A DNA stretch of 54,043 bases. Source: Rhodopila globiformis (lineage in GTDB: Bacteria; Pseudomonadota; Alphaproteobacteria; Acetobacterales; Acetobacteraceae). Both the position numbers and the translations under genes were made by a program. Shown here in pieces: positions 35,835 through 47,067 of the stretch; position 1 is the stretch's first letter, and each line of letters opens with the position of its first letter. The stretch is from positions 1-54,043 of the forward strand of contig NZ_NHRY01000248.1 of the NCBI RefSeq assembly GCF_002937115.1, read 5' to 3'. Under the pieces are notes generated by a model. It did not search any database. It was not told the DNA's origin and saw nothing but the letters and a program-made list of their open reading frames with translations.

Positions 35835-35877
35835 GAAGACAGGGGCGGCGGCCGGAACCGCCGCCCCTGTCGCCGCA

Positions 35878-36303
35878 TCACACCGCGTAGCGCGAACCCA
35901 TCGGCTTTTCGGCCGCGTATGACCGCGTCGTATAACGCTGGTTCCGCCCCTCGCCTTCCTCGCGCACCAGCATGAACCCGGGCTCTTCCTCCGGACGGTC
36001 GGTGATGAAGGACAGCCGCACGCTCTCCCACCCCGCCGTCGCGTCGAACGCCGAGAGGCGGATATAGGCCCGGCCCTTGTGCACCTTGCGGCACTCGGAC
36101 AGCTCATACATCACGCCGGCCGGGTCCTTGAGGTCGAACATCGGCTGGCCCCACATCTCCCAGTAGGTGTTGCGGGGATGCGGGTCGTCGGTGAACTCGA
36201 TGTTCACCGCCCAGTTGTTGCGCAGGCAGTAGGCTACCTGCTTGCTGATCTGCTCGTCCGTCAGGTCCGGCAGGAAGCTGAAAGCACCTTGAGTGATACG
36301 CAT
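35878..36303 (-). CDS. cbbS: RuBisCO small subunit, form IC
   Basis: This 141-residue small subunit starts [20 protein letters not shown] and carries the longer C-terminal extension typical of red-type enzymes (ending in [19 protein letters not shown]). The core [17 protein letters not shown] is conserved. It follows cbbL after 18 bases. Confidence 0.96.
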   Translation of the reverse strand: MRITQGAFSFLPDLTDEQISKQVAYCLRNNWAVNIEFTDDPHPRNTYWEMWGQPMFDLKDPAGVMYELSECRKVHKGRAYIRLSAFDATAGWESVRLSFITDRPEEEPGFMLVREEGEGRNQRYTTRSYAAEKPMGSRYAV

Positions 36304-36321
36304 GTCTGGACAGTCTCCTGC

Positions 36322-38885
<2,564 letters not shown>

Positions 38886-38919
38886 AAGTGCGTCCTCTTC
38901 TGCGTTATTCTTGTCGGAG

Positions 38920-39795
38920 TCAGCTTGCGCGGCGCGAGCGCTCGTAAAGCTGCATGATCATCGGCGTCAGGATCAGCTGCATGGCGAGGTCGAGCTTGCC
39001 GCCGGGGATGACGATCGAGTTGGCGCGCGACATGAAGCTGCCCTGCAGCATCGAGGTCAGGTAGGCGAAGTCGATGCCGCGTGGACTCTTGAAGCGGATC
39101 ACCACCAGTGATTCATCGGCGGTGGGGATCCACCGGGCGATGAACGGATTGGAGGTATCGACCGTCGGCACGCGCTGGAAGTTCACGTCGGTCTCGGTGA
39201 ACTGCGGGCAGATGTAGCGGACATAGTCCGGCATCCGGCGCAGGATGGTGTCGGTGACCGCTTCTGTAGAGTAACCACGCGACGCCTTGTCGCGGTGGAT
39301 CTTCTGGATCCATTCCAGGTTGATCACCGGCACCACGCCGATTTTCAGGTCCGCGTGCTTCGCGACATTGGCCTCCTCGGTCGCGACTGCGCCGTGCAGG
39401 CCCTCGTAGAACAGCATGTTGGTGCCGTCGGGGAATTGCTCCCACGCCGTGAACGTGCCGGCCGGCGCGCCGTACAGATCGGCTTCCTTCTGGTCGTGCA
39501 CATAGTGCCGGGTCTGGCCGGTGCCGCTGCGGCCATATTCCTTGAACACGGCCTCCAGTTCCGGCAGCAGGTTGGCTTCCGGACCGAAATGGCTGAAGTG
39601 GTGGTTGCCCGACGCTTCGGCCTCGGCCATGGCGCGGCGCATTTCCATCCGGTCATACCGGTGGAACGCGTCGCCCTCGATCCAGGCCGCGGTGATCTTT
39701 TCGCGCGCGAAAATGCGCTCGAACGTGGCCTTGACCGTGGTGGTGCCGGCACCGGACGAGCCGGTGACGGAGATGATGGGATGCTTGACCGACAT
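38920..39795 (-). CDS. cbbP: Phosphoribulokinase
   Basis: This 291-residue class I (proteobacterial) PRK phosphorylates ribulose 5-phosphate to the RuBisCO substrate. The P-loop is [16 protein letters not shown]. The lid and substrate segments are [14 protein letters not shown] and [12 protein letters not shown], followed by FYEGLHGAV. It lies 18 bases downstream of cbbF. Confidence 0.96.
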   Translation of the reverse strand: MSVKHPIISVTGSSGAGTTTVKATFERIFAREKITAAWIEGDAFHRYDRMEMRRAMAEAEASGNHHFSHFGPEANLLPELEAVFKEYGRSGTGQTRHYVHDQKEADLYGAPAGTFTAWEQFPDGTNMLFYEGLHGAVATEEANVAKHADLKIGVVPVINLEWIQKIHRDKASRGYSTEAVTDTILRRMPDYVRYICPQFTETDVNFQRVPTVDTSNPFIARWIPTADESLVVIRFKSPRGIDFAYLTSMLQGSFMSRANSIVIPGGKLDLAMQLILTPMIMQLYERSRRAS

Positions 39796-39813
39796 TGGTA
39801 GTGACTTTCCCCG

Positions 39814-40842
39814 TCAGGACTTGAACAGGCCGCGGACGGCAAACAGCGGCCGTTGTCCTGCCTGCGGCACGCTTTCGGCATAAAGCTCCATGACCCGCGT
39901 GACCTTGTCCGTCGATCCGAAGATCAGCGGCGCATGCTCGTGCAGATCCCTAGGCTTGAGGTCGAGAATCCGGCTGTATCCATCGGTCGCGGTGCCGCCG
40001 GCCTGCTCGATCAGCAGGGCGATCGGGTTGGCCTCATACAGCAGGCGCAGCCGCCCGCGGTGGTAGCCGGGCCGCTTGTCGCCGGGATACAGGTAGATGC
40101 CGCCGTTCAGCAGCACGCGGAACGTTTCGGATACGACGGCGCCGAGCCAGCGGGTGTTGTAGTCCACCCCGCGCGGGCCGTCGCTGCCGGCAATGCATTC
40201 CTCGACGAAGGCGCGGACCGCCAGCGGCCAGTGCCGGGCGTTCGATCCGTTGATGGCATAGATCCGCTGCGCCGGGATGATCTGGATCCGGCTGCGGGTC
40301 AGGACGAAGATGCCCTTCGCCGGGTCGAGCGTGAAAATGTCCACGCCGTCCTTCAGCGTCAGCACCAGGGCGGTGTGCGGCCCATACAGGACGAAGCCGG
40401 CGGCAAGCTGGTTGCTGCCCTGGGTCAGGAAACTGGCCTTCGCATCGCCGGCGACCGCCGGCAGCAGCGAGAACACCGTCCCCATCGGCGCGTTGAAGTC
40501 GATGTTGTTGGAGCCGTCCAGCGGATCCATCGCCACGACGACGGCGCCGGCGGGGTCGAGCGCGATGATGTCGTTGGATTCCTCAGAAACGACCGCGGCG
40601 ACCGGGGCGACGCGCAAATGATCGGTGAACAGCGTGTTGGCATAGACATCCAGCGCCTTCTGCCCGTCGCCATCGTTACTGGCGCCGAGGACGCGGCCCA
40701 GGTCGCCGGCCAGCGGTCCCTGCGCGATCACGGTGGCAAGCTGGGCGGCCGCGGTGGCGATGGCGGCGATCGTATCGGCGACAGGCTGTCGCTCCGAGGC
40801 CGTGGCGGCCCAGGTGGCAAGATGCTCATGCAGCGTCGTCAC
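39814..40842 (-). CDS. cbbF: Class I fructose-1,6-bisphosphatase
   Basis: This is a 342-residue sugar bisphosphatase. The metal motif is AMDPLDGSNNIDFNAPMGTV, and RWLGAVVSETFRVLLNGGIY leads to LYEANPIALLIEQAGG, the family signature. GTG 40842 is chosen because GGAGG lies seven bases upstream; the open frame further up has no family match. It is the first gene of the operon, divergent from cbbR. Confidence 0.93.
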   Translation of the reverse strand: MTTLHEHLATWAATASERQPVADTIAAIATAAAQLATVIAQGPLAGDLGRVLGASNDGDGQKALDVYANTLFTDHLRVAPVAAVVSEESNDIIALDPAGAVVVAMDPLDGSNNIDFNAPMGTVFSLLPAVAGDAKASFLTQGSNQLAAGFVLYGPHTALVLTLKDGVDIFTLDPAKGIFVLTRSRIQIIPAQRIYAINGSNARHWPLAVRAFVEECIAGSDGPRGVDYNTRWLGAVVSETFRVLLNGGIYLYPGDKRPGYHRGRLRLLYEANPIALLIEQAGGTATDGYSRILDLKPRDLHEHAPLIFGSTDKVTRVMELYAESVPQAGQRPLFAVRGLFKS

Positions 40843-40943
40843 GGGATAACCTCCCCTTCTGGCAGGTTTTTGACCGGTTCCTGCCGCGGATCGGTGCTTA
40901 GACGGGATTGCCGGCAAAAGAAATTCCTTTATTGTTGCTGTCA
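40843..40943. promoter_or_regulatory. Shared cbbR-cbbF regulatory region
   Basis: These 101 bases separate the divergent starts and should hold both promoters and CbbR sites. GGCAGG (40861) and CCTGCC (40880) form an inverted pair around TTTTTGACCGGTT. On the minus strand TTGACA overlaps the cbbR start codon. I could not settle one pair of -35/-10 boxes. Confidence 0.55.
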
Positions 40944-41909
40944 ATGAAAGAAAATCTTGTAAATTTTCCCCGCCGGACGTCGCTGCGGCAGTTGCGCGCG
41001 CTGGGGGCCATTACCAGCGCGAAAAGCCTCTCGGCCGCGGCGCAATCGCTGTCGGTGACGCCGCCGGCGGTGACGCAGCAGCTTCACCTGCTGGAGGACG
41101 CGCTGGGCGGCGTGCCGCTGTACGAGCGCACCGCCGACGGTGCGAGGCCGACGGAAGCGGGGCGGGAAGTGCTGGCGGCGCTGGAACGGATCGAGGCGGC
41201 CCTGTCGGACTGCGCCACGGCGATCCAGGCGCTGCGCGGCATGGACGGCGGGCGGGTGGCCGTCGGCGTCATCAGCACGGCGAAATATTTCGCCCCCTTC
41301 GCCCTGGCGGCGTTCCAGCGGGCGCATCCGAATGTCGACATGCGGATCATGGTGGGCAACCGCTCGGAGATCATCGCCGGGCTGGAGCGGTTCGAGTTCG
41401 ACATTGCGATCATGGGCTATCCGCCGGACCAGTTCCCGATCGAAAAGGCCGTCATCGGCGACCATCCGCACGTCATCATCGCGGCGGCGGATCACTGGAT
41501 GGTGCCGCGCAGGCGGATTCCGCTGGTCGAGGTGGCGCGGGAGACGTTCCTGCTGCGGGAGCCGGGATCGGGCACGCGGTCATTGATGCTTGGGCTGTTC
41601 GGCGCGGCCGGCCTGCCGGAGGGCCGGCGGATGGAAATCGGCAGCAACGAGACGATCAAGCAGGCGGTGATGGCGGGGATGGGGATCGCGCTGCTGTCGG
41701 CCCATACCATCGCCGCCGAGGTTGACGACGGGCGGCTGGCGGTGCTGGACGTCGAGGGACTGCCGGTGGTGCGGCAATGGTTCGTGGTGCGGCGCAGCGA
41801 GCGGCGCCTGCTGCCGGCGGCGCAGGCGCTGTGGAACCACCTGCTGTGGTCGGGGCCGGAGTTCCTGCCGAAGCCGCACCCGGCCGATCGGCTGCGGGCT
41901 GCGCGGTGA
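40944..41909 (+). CDS. cbbR: LysR-type regulator CbbR
   Basis: This 321-residue LysR regulator has an N-terminal helix-turn-helix (LRALGAITSAKSLSAAAQSL, then SVTPPAVTQQLHLLEDALGG) and a type 2 periplasmic-binding-like effector domain (RVAVGVISTAKYFAPFAL, then GSNETIKQAVMAGMGIALLS). The STAKYF and MGYPPD segments are those of CbbR proteins. Divergence from cbbF supports the assignment. ATG 40944 has no clear Shine-Dalgarno sequence, so the message may be nearly leaderless. Confidence 0.93.
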   Translation: MKENLVNFPRRTSLRQLRALGAITSAKSLSAAAQSLSVTPPAVTQQLHLLEDALGGVPLYERTADGARPTEAGREVLAALERIEAALSDCATAIQALRGMDGGRVAVGVISTAKYFAPFALAAFQRAHPNVDMRIMVGNRSEIIAGLERFEFDIAIMGYPPDQFPIEKAVIGDHPHVIIAAADHWMVPRRRIPLVEVARETFLLREPGSGTRSLMLGLFGAAGLPEGRRMEIGSNETIKQAVMAGMGIALLSAHTIAAEVDDGRLAVLDVEGLPVVRQWFVVRRSERRLLPAAQALWNHLLWSGPEFLPKPHPADRLRAAR

Positions 41910-42829
41910 GGGGGCGCTGCTGATTGCGGCAGAAGACGTGGATGGCGGGCCTGCGCTCGATGCGTATCGGGATCAGGCGATTGGCGGAGCGAGGTCGTCT
42001 CTCTATCGCCATGGCCGGGCGTGTCTCCATGCGTATCAGGATACGGCGGCGGTTGGAGAAGGATTTGGCGCCAGGCCCGTTCTCTCACCGCCATGGCCGG
42101 GCGTGTCACTACGGGATGCACAGATTTCGGAAACGGTCCGCTGCAACCGTGGCTCACCCTGTCACGGCCTGCGCCGGTTTCACCGACGGCAATCAAGCGA
42201 ACACGGAGTTCCACGGTGTTTGCACGGAGTTTCACAGAGTCGTCCGGGGTGCCCCCCAAGATGGTCGCCCCTGTGGCGGCGTTCGATGATTTCAGGTGCT
42301 TCGCGCGAAGCGCAATATCCACGTCCTCCGTGAAACGCCGTGTCCGCTTGATTGCGGTGGCAAACCCACCCCCGCCCCATCCCGATGGGCAGGATGCCCC
42401 ACACCGGATGTGCGAGCGACGCACGCCATAGCGCCGCGTCCCTGCGTACCCTCGGCCGGCCGCTTGCCAGCCAAACGCGCCGCTGCGACAGAGCGGCAAC
42501 GGTCCCAGGCACCGGGCGAGCGCCTGGTTTTGCAGTCGTTTCCACGATGCGTGCATGCGGTAGGGCGTGTCCCGGCCATCCACCCCCCGCCGTTGCAGTG
42601 CAGATGGCCGGGACGCGCCCGGCCATGCCGGTGAGGGAGAAGACCATGCTCCGCCAGCCAGCCTATCCTGTACGCATGGGGACACGCCCGGCCATGACGG
42701 TGAGGCAATGGACCGGGCGCCAGCGGCGGATGAAAACCGGTGGCTGGCTCAACGATGAATGGACACGAGCGCCAATCAGCGGCGAACCACCATTGCCAAC
42801 AGCCGGTCGCGGCGCCCATATAGCTCATC
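41910..42829. repeat. Gene-free block built of palindromic and inverted repeats
   Basis: Half-units start near 42006 and 42088. An imperfect inverted pair (GCAATCAAGCGAACACGG at about 42190, mirrored at about 42340-42360) encloses the perfect palindrome GCTTCGCGCGAAGC at 42298-42311. A type B unit lies near 42560-42640, and a half of the long composite copy near 42640-42705. No ORF here looks coding. Confidence 0.65.
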
Positions 42830-43423
42830 ATGATGCGACGCCCTCCGCGCCCCCGGGCCTACGCACCCGACCCGGCCGCACCGGGCCGGGCGTGCGACTC
42901 GCCGGACTGCCCAGCAGCCGGGGAATACCGCGCGCCGAAATCCCGGACCCACCTGAACGACTACTACTGGTTCTGCCTCGCGCATGTCCGCGCCTACAAC
43001 GCCGGCTGGGACTACTATAAAGGCATGTCGCCCTCCGAGGTGGAGGCGGAACTGCGGGCCGACACCTCCTGGCAGCGCCCCACCTGGCCGCTCGGCCACG
43101 GCGGCGGCACCACTGCCTGGGACGACGACATGCTGCGCGACCCGCTGCACGTCCTGGCAGCCGGCCGGGCCAACCAGGCCGGGCGACGGGACCCGCAGAA
43201 GCCGCCGTCGGAACTGCGCGAGCCGCTGGCCACGCTCGGCCTGTCCTGGCCTGTCACGCTCGACGTGGTGAAAAGCCGCTACAAGGAACTGGCGAAGCGC
43301 CACCACCCCGACGCCAACGGCGGCAGCCGCGACGCCGAGGAGCGGCTCAAGACCATCAACCTTGCCTATGCCGCATTGCGCTCGCGCCTTGGCAATACCG
43401 CCCGGATGGCGGCAACCGGCTAG
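42830..43423 (+). CDS. J-domain (DnaJ-like) protein next to cobS
   Basis: This 197-residue protein has a Cys/His-containing N-terminal half ([18 protein letters not shown], then [20 protein letters not shown]) and a C-terminal J-domain ([20 protein letters not shown]) with the HPD motif. The same arrangement upstream of cobS is common in alphaproteobacteria, so it may help assemble cobaltochelatase; that role is inference. Confidence 0.85.
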   Translation: MMRRPPRPRAYAPDPAAPGRACDSPDCPAAGEYRAPKSRTHLNDYYWFCLAHVRAYNAGWDYYKGMSPSEVEAELRADTSWQRPTWPLGHGGGTTAWDDDMLRDPLHVLAAGRANQAGRRDPQKPPSELREPLATLGLSWPVTLDVVKSRYKELAKRHHPDANGGSRDAEERLKTINLAYAALRSRLGNTARMAATG

Positions 43424-43499
43424 GCTCTCGCCCGTTGCCCTTGCACGGCACGCCACCAAGGTTAGACTTTACAGGAATGGCAACAGGAAACGCTGGACT

Positions 43500-44516
43500 A
43501 TGAACACGGCCGTCGATATTGCCCCGCCCCGCCCCACCTCGGAGATCAATCTGCCCGACACCAAGCTGTCGGCGCGCGAGGTTTTCGCTCTCGACATTGA
43601 TATGGAGGTGCCGGCATTTTCGGTGCGAACCGAGCATGTGCCGGACCTGGATACCTCTTATAAATTCGACCGCGAAACCACGCAGGCGATCCTGGCGGGA
43701 TTCGCCTACAACCGGCGGGTGATGATCCAGGGCTATCACGGCACCGGAAAATCCACCCATATCGAGCAGGTGGCCGCCCGCCTGAACTGGCCCTGCATCC
43801 GCGTCAATCTCGACAGCCATATCAGCCGCATCGACCTCATCGGCAAGGACGCCATCGTCCTGAAGGACGGCAAGCAGGTCACCGAGTTCCGCGAGGGCAT
43901 CCTGCCCTGGGCGCTGCAGCACGCCTGCGCCCTGGTGTTCGACGAATACGACGCCGGCCGGCCGGACGTGATGTTCGTCATCCAGCGCGTGCTGGAGGTC
44001 GAGGGCAAGCTGACGCTGCTCGACCAGAACCGGGTGATCCGGCCGCATCCGTCGTTCCGCCTGTTCGCCACGTCGAACACAGTCGGCCTGGGCGACACCA
44101 CCGGGCTGTACCACGGCACGCAGCAGATCAACCAGGGCCAGATGGACCGCTGGAACATCGTTGCGACCCTGAACTACCTGCCGCACGGCACCGAGACGGC
44201 GATCGTGCTGGCGAAGATGGGCCTCGACGGCACCAAGGACCCCGCCACCAAGAAGCGCGTCGAGAGCATGGTGGCGCTGGCCGACCTGACCCGCGCCGGC
44301 TTCATCAACGGCGACATCTCCACCGTGATGTCGCCGCGCACCGTGATCACCTGGGCGGAAAACGCCCGTATCTTCGGCGACGTCGGCTTCGCCTTCCGGG
44401 TGACGTTCATGAACAAGTGCGACGAGGCGGAACGTTCCACTGTCGCTGAATATTACCAGCGCTGCTTCAATGAGGACATTCCCACCGGCGGGTTCACCAC
44501 GCGGAAGTTCGCGTAG
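43500..44516 (+). CDS. cobS: Aerobic cobaltochelatase subunit CobS
   Basis: This is the 338-residue AAA+ subunit of the CobNST complex that inserts cobalt into hydrogenobyrinic acid diamide in aerobic B12 synthesis. Walker A is GYHGTGKST, Walker B is [13 protein letters not shown], and the sensor segment is [23 protein letters not shown] 43500 follows AGGAAA. cobT follows after about 210 bases holding repeats. Confidence 0.96.
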   Translation: MNTAVDIAPPRPTSEINLPDTKLSAREVFALDIDMEVPAFSVRTEHVPDLDTSYKFDRETTQAILAGFAYNRRVMIQGYHGTGKSTHIEQVAARLNWPCIRVNLDSHISRIDLIGKDAIVLKDGKQVTEFREGILPWALQHACALVFDEYDAGRPDVMFVIQRVLEVEGKLTLLDQNRVIRPHPSFRLFATSNTVGLGDTTGLYHGTQQINQGQMDRWNIVATLNYLPHGTETAIVLAKMGLDGTKDPATKKRVESMVALADLTRAGFINGDISTVMSPRTVITWAENARIFGDVGFAFRVTFMNKCDEAERSTVAEYYQRCFNEDIPTGGFTTRKFA

Positions 44517-44540
44517 GGTGTCGCTTCGTCGCTCATTCAC

Positions 44541-44620
44541 CGTCATGGCCCGGCTTGTCCGGGCCACCTATGCAAGCACGTGTGCCGCGACAGGTGACCC
44601 GGACAAGCCGGGCCATGACG
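44541..44620. repeat. Palindromic repeat type A between cobS and cobT
   Basis: CGTCATGGCCCGGCTTGTCC (44541 on) is mirrored at 44592-44620 with one mismatch; the loop ATGCAAGCACGTGTGCC is close to the other type A loops. Confidence 0.85.
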
Positions 44621-44673
44621 ACGAAGGGGCCAGGACGTTTGCGGGTCATGACGTTCAAGGGGCGGCGCGCACG

Positions 44674-44729
44674 CGGAGCAGGCCCAAACGGAGCAGGCCC
44701 AAACGGAGCAGGCCCAAACGGAGCAGGCC
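44674..44729 (+). repeat. 15-bp tandem repeat covering the cobT ribosome binding site
   Basis: The unit CGGAGCAGGCCCAAA occurs three times in full, then CGGAGCAGGCC runs straight into the cobT ATG. Each unit carries GGAG, so the last one serves as Shine-Dalgarno and the others are spare copies. Confidence 0.9.
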
Positions 44730-46607
44730 ATGAGCGGCAGCAACAAGGACAACGCACGCACCGAGGACTTCAAGCGCGCCACCGCCGGCGTGCTGCGCGC
44801 GATCGCCGAGCAGTCCGACGTGCAGGTGGCGTTCCAGCCCGGCCCCGCTGGCGTTACCGGCAAGCGCGCCCGCCTGCCGCTGCCCACACGGGCCCTGCCG
44901 GCGGCGGAAATGGCCAGGTTGCGCGGCCAGTCCGACGCCATCGCGCTGCGCCTGCGCTACCACGACGACGCCGTGCATGCTCAGCGCATGCCGTCCCGGC
45001 GCGAGGCCAAGGACGCCTATGACGCGCTGGAGCAGGTGCGCGTCGAGGTCGTCGGCGCCCGCTACATGAACGGCGTCAACGCCAACCTGCGCGCCAAGCT
45101 GGCCGAGGAATGCGAGTCCGACGGCTACGACCGCATGACCCGCAAGGACCAGTTGCCGATTGACAAGGCGCTGGCGCTGCTGGCGCGGGAGAAACTGTCG
45201 GGCGAGGCAGCGCCGGACGCAGCGCAGCGGGTGCTCAGCCTGTGGCGCAGCACCCTTGGCGAGTCGGCCGACGCCGCGCTGGCGGAAATGACGCAGGCGC
45301 AGGACGACCAGCGCTCGTTCGCCCGCGCCGCGCGCAAGCTGCTGGCGGCCATGGACCTCGCGGAAGCCGAGGCCGACGCCGAACCGGACACCGAGTCCGA
45401 GGACCAGGAAGACGGCGGTGAGCAGTCCGGCGCGCAGGACAATTCGCAGGACGGCGAAGGCCAGTCGGAGTCCGACCAGGACACCATGCTCGGCGCCCAG
45501 CCCGAGGAAATGGAAGGCGAGGCCGCCGACGACGAAGGCTCCGACTCCGACGAGGAAGCCGCGGTGGCGGAAGGCGACGACCGTCCCGGCGGGCCCCAGC
45601 CGCGGCGCGAGCGGCCGGTGGTCGACAGCGACGCGGTCTATCGCGCCTATACCCGCGCCTTCGACGAGGAAATCGAAGCCGAGGAATTGTGCGATCCGGA
45701 CGAGCTGACCCGCCTGCGGCAGCAGCTCGACCAGCAGCTGCAACATCTGCAAGGCGTCATCTCGAAGCTCGCCAACCGGCTGCAGCGCCGCCTGCTGGCG
45801 CAGCAGACGCGGTCGTGGGAGTTCGACCTGGACGAAGGCATGCTCGACGCCGGGCGGCTGGCGCGGGTGGTGGTCAATCCGATGCAGGCCCTGTCGTATA
45901 AGCGGGAGCTCGACACCGAATTCCGCGACACGATCGTGACGCTGCTGATCGACAATTCCGGCTCGATGCGCGGCCGGCCGATCACCGTGGCGGCGATGTG
46001 CGGCGATATTCTGGCGCGCACGCTGGAGCGCTGCGCGGTGAAGGTGGAAGTGCTGGGCTTCACCACCTGCGCCTGGAAGGGCGGGAAAAGCCGCGAGAAA
46101 TGGGTGCAGGAGGGCAAGCCGCGCAATCCCGGGCGGCTGAACGACCTGCGGCACATCGTCTACAAGGCGGCGGATGCGCCGTGGCGGCGGGCGCGCAAGA
46201 ACCTCGGGCTGATGCTGCGCGAGGGCCTGCTGAAGGAGAACATCGACGGTGAGGCGCTGCTGTGGGCGTACCGCCGGCTGCTGGTGCGGCCTGAGCACCG
46301 GCGGATCCTGATGGTGATCTCGGACGGCGCGCCGGTGGACGATTCGACGCTGTCGGTCAATCCGGGCAACTACCTGGAGAAGCACCTGCGTGAGGTGATC
46401 CGCGACATCGAGGCGCACGACCAGGTCGAGCTGATCGCCATCGGCATCGGCCATGATGTCACGCGATACTATCGTCGGGCGGTGACGATCGTCGATGCCG
46501 AGGAACTGGGCGGCACGATGATGAAGAAGCTGACGGAACTGTTCGACGAGGACATGGAAGCCGCCTGGGTACGGGCGGCGGGCGAGCGCGCGGCGCTGGT
46601 GGTCTAG
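44730..46607 (+). CDS. cobT: Aerobic cobaltochelatase subunit CobT
   Basis: This 625-residue partner of CobS has an N-terminal helical domain, a strongly acidic linker (about 211-285) and a C-terminal von Willebrand A domain with the MIDAS motif DNSGSMRG at about 408-415. It contributes to the ATP-driven loading of cobalt with CobN, which is not in this window. Its Shine-Dalgarno sequence lies within a tandem repeat. Confidence 0.96.
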   Translation: MSGSNKDNARTEDFKRATAGVLRAIAEQSDVQVAFQPGPAGVTGKRARLPLPTRALPAAEMARLRGQSDAIALRLRYHDDAVHAQRMPSRREAKDAYDALEQVRVEVVGARYMNGVNANLRAKLAEECESDGYDRMTRKDQLPIDKALALLAREKLSGEAAPDAAQRVLSLWRSTLGESADAALAEMTQAQDDQRSFARAARKLLAAMDLAEAEADAEPDTESEDQEDGGEQSGAQDNSQDGEGQSESDQDTMLGAQPEEMEGEAADDEGSDSDEEAAVAEGDDRPGGPQPRRERPVVDSDAVYRAYTRAFDEEIEAEELCDPDELTRLRQQLDQQLQHLQGVISKLANRLQRRLLAQQTRSWEFDLDEGMLDAGRLARVVVNPMQALSYKRELDTEFRDTIVTLLIDNSGSMRGRPITVAAMCGDILARTLERCAVKVEVLGFTTCAWKGGKSREKWVQEGKPRNPGRLNDLRHIVYKAADAPWRRARKNLGLMLREGLLKENIDGEALLWAYRRLLVRPEHRRILMVISDGAPVDDSTLSVNPGNYLEKHLREVIRDIEAHDQVELIAIGIGHDVTRYYRRAVTIVDAEELGGTMMKKLTELFDEDMEAAWVRAAGERAALVV

Positions 46608-47067
46608 CCGGCGGCGCCCCGGTGGCTGTCGTTACGTTTGTGTGACCACGCGGATCGGGGCCGTCTCCCTATCGTCATCGCCGGGCGTGTACCCATGGCG
46701 ATCGGCATAAGGTGACGGTTGACGAAGAATTTGGTGTCCGGTCCGTTGCCCTTCCGTCATGGCCGGGCGTGTCCCGGCCATCCGCGCTTCGACGATTGGG
46801 GGTGGATGGCCGGGACACGCCTGGCCATGACGGACCCGCAGGAGCCCCGCACGCCTTCCCACGGCCGACCACCCACGGCGAGACGGCGCCGCGGACAACG
46901 CAAGCGTGCCGGCGCGAAAATCTTGCGCCAGCGTCAGAAAACCCGACCGCCGGTTGATCGTTTCCCCAGTCTCGGCCCACCGCAGGTAATGGGTGCACCG
47001 GAGTGGTGACAGTGGAACCGGCACGGCGGTGATCGTCGTACCGGCAAGCGTAAGGATCTGACGGATC
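46608..47067. other. Intergenic region with palindromic repeats
   Basis: A half-unit lies near 46670-46700. A type B palindrome has arms 46753-46782 and 46804-46833. The rest (to the kinase start) holds no recognised element. Confidence 0.6.
46753..46833. repeat. Palindromic repeat type B
   Basis: CCGTCATGGCCGGGCGTGTC, then CCGGCCATCC, is mirrored by GGATGGCCGGGACACGCC, then TGGCCATGACGG, with one mismatch. Confidence 0.85.

Larger units (their letters stand above)
35515..35877. other. Repeat-filled spacer between cbbS and cbbX
   Basis: It contains inverted copies of the 15-mer CATTGGCGTTAAAAT (35559-35573 and mirrored at 35703-35717) bracketing a type A palindrome, plus a type B palindrome. 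No gene is present. Confidence 0.7.
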
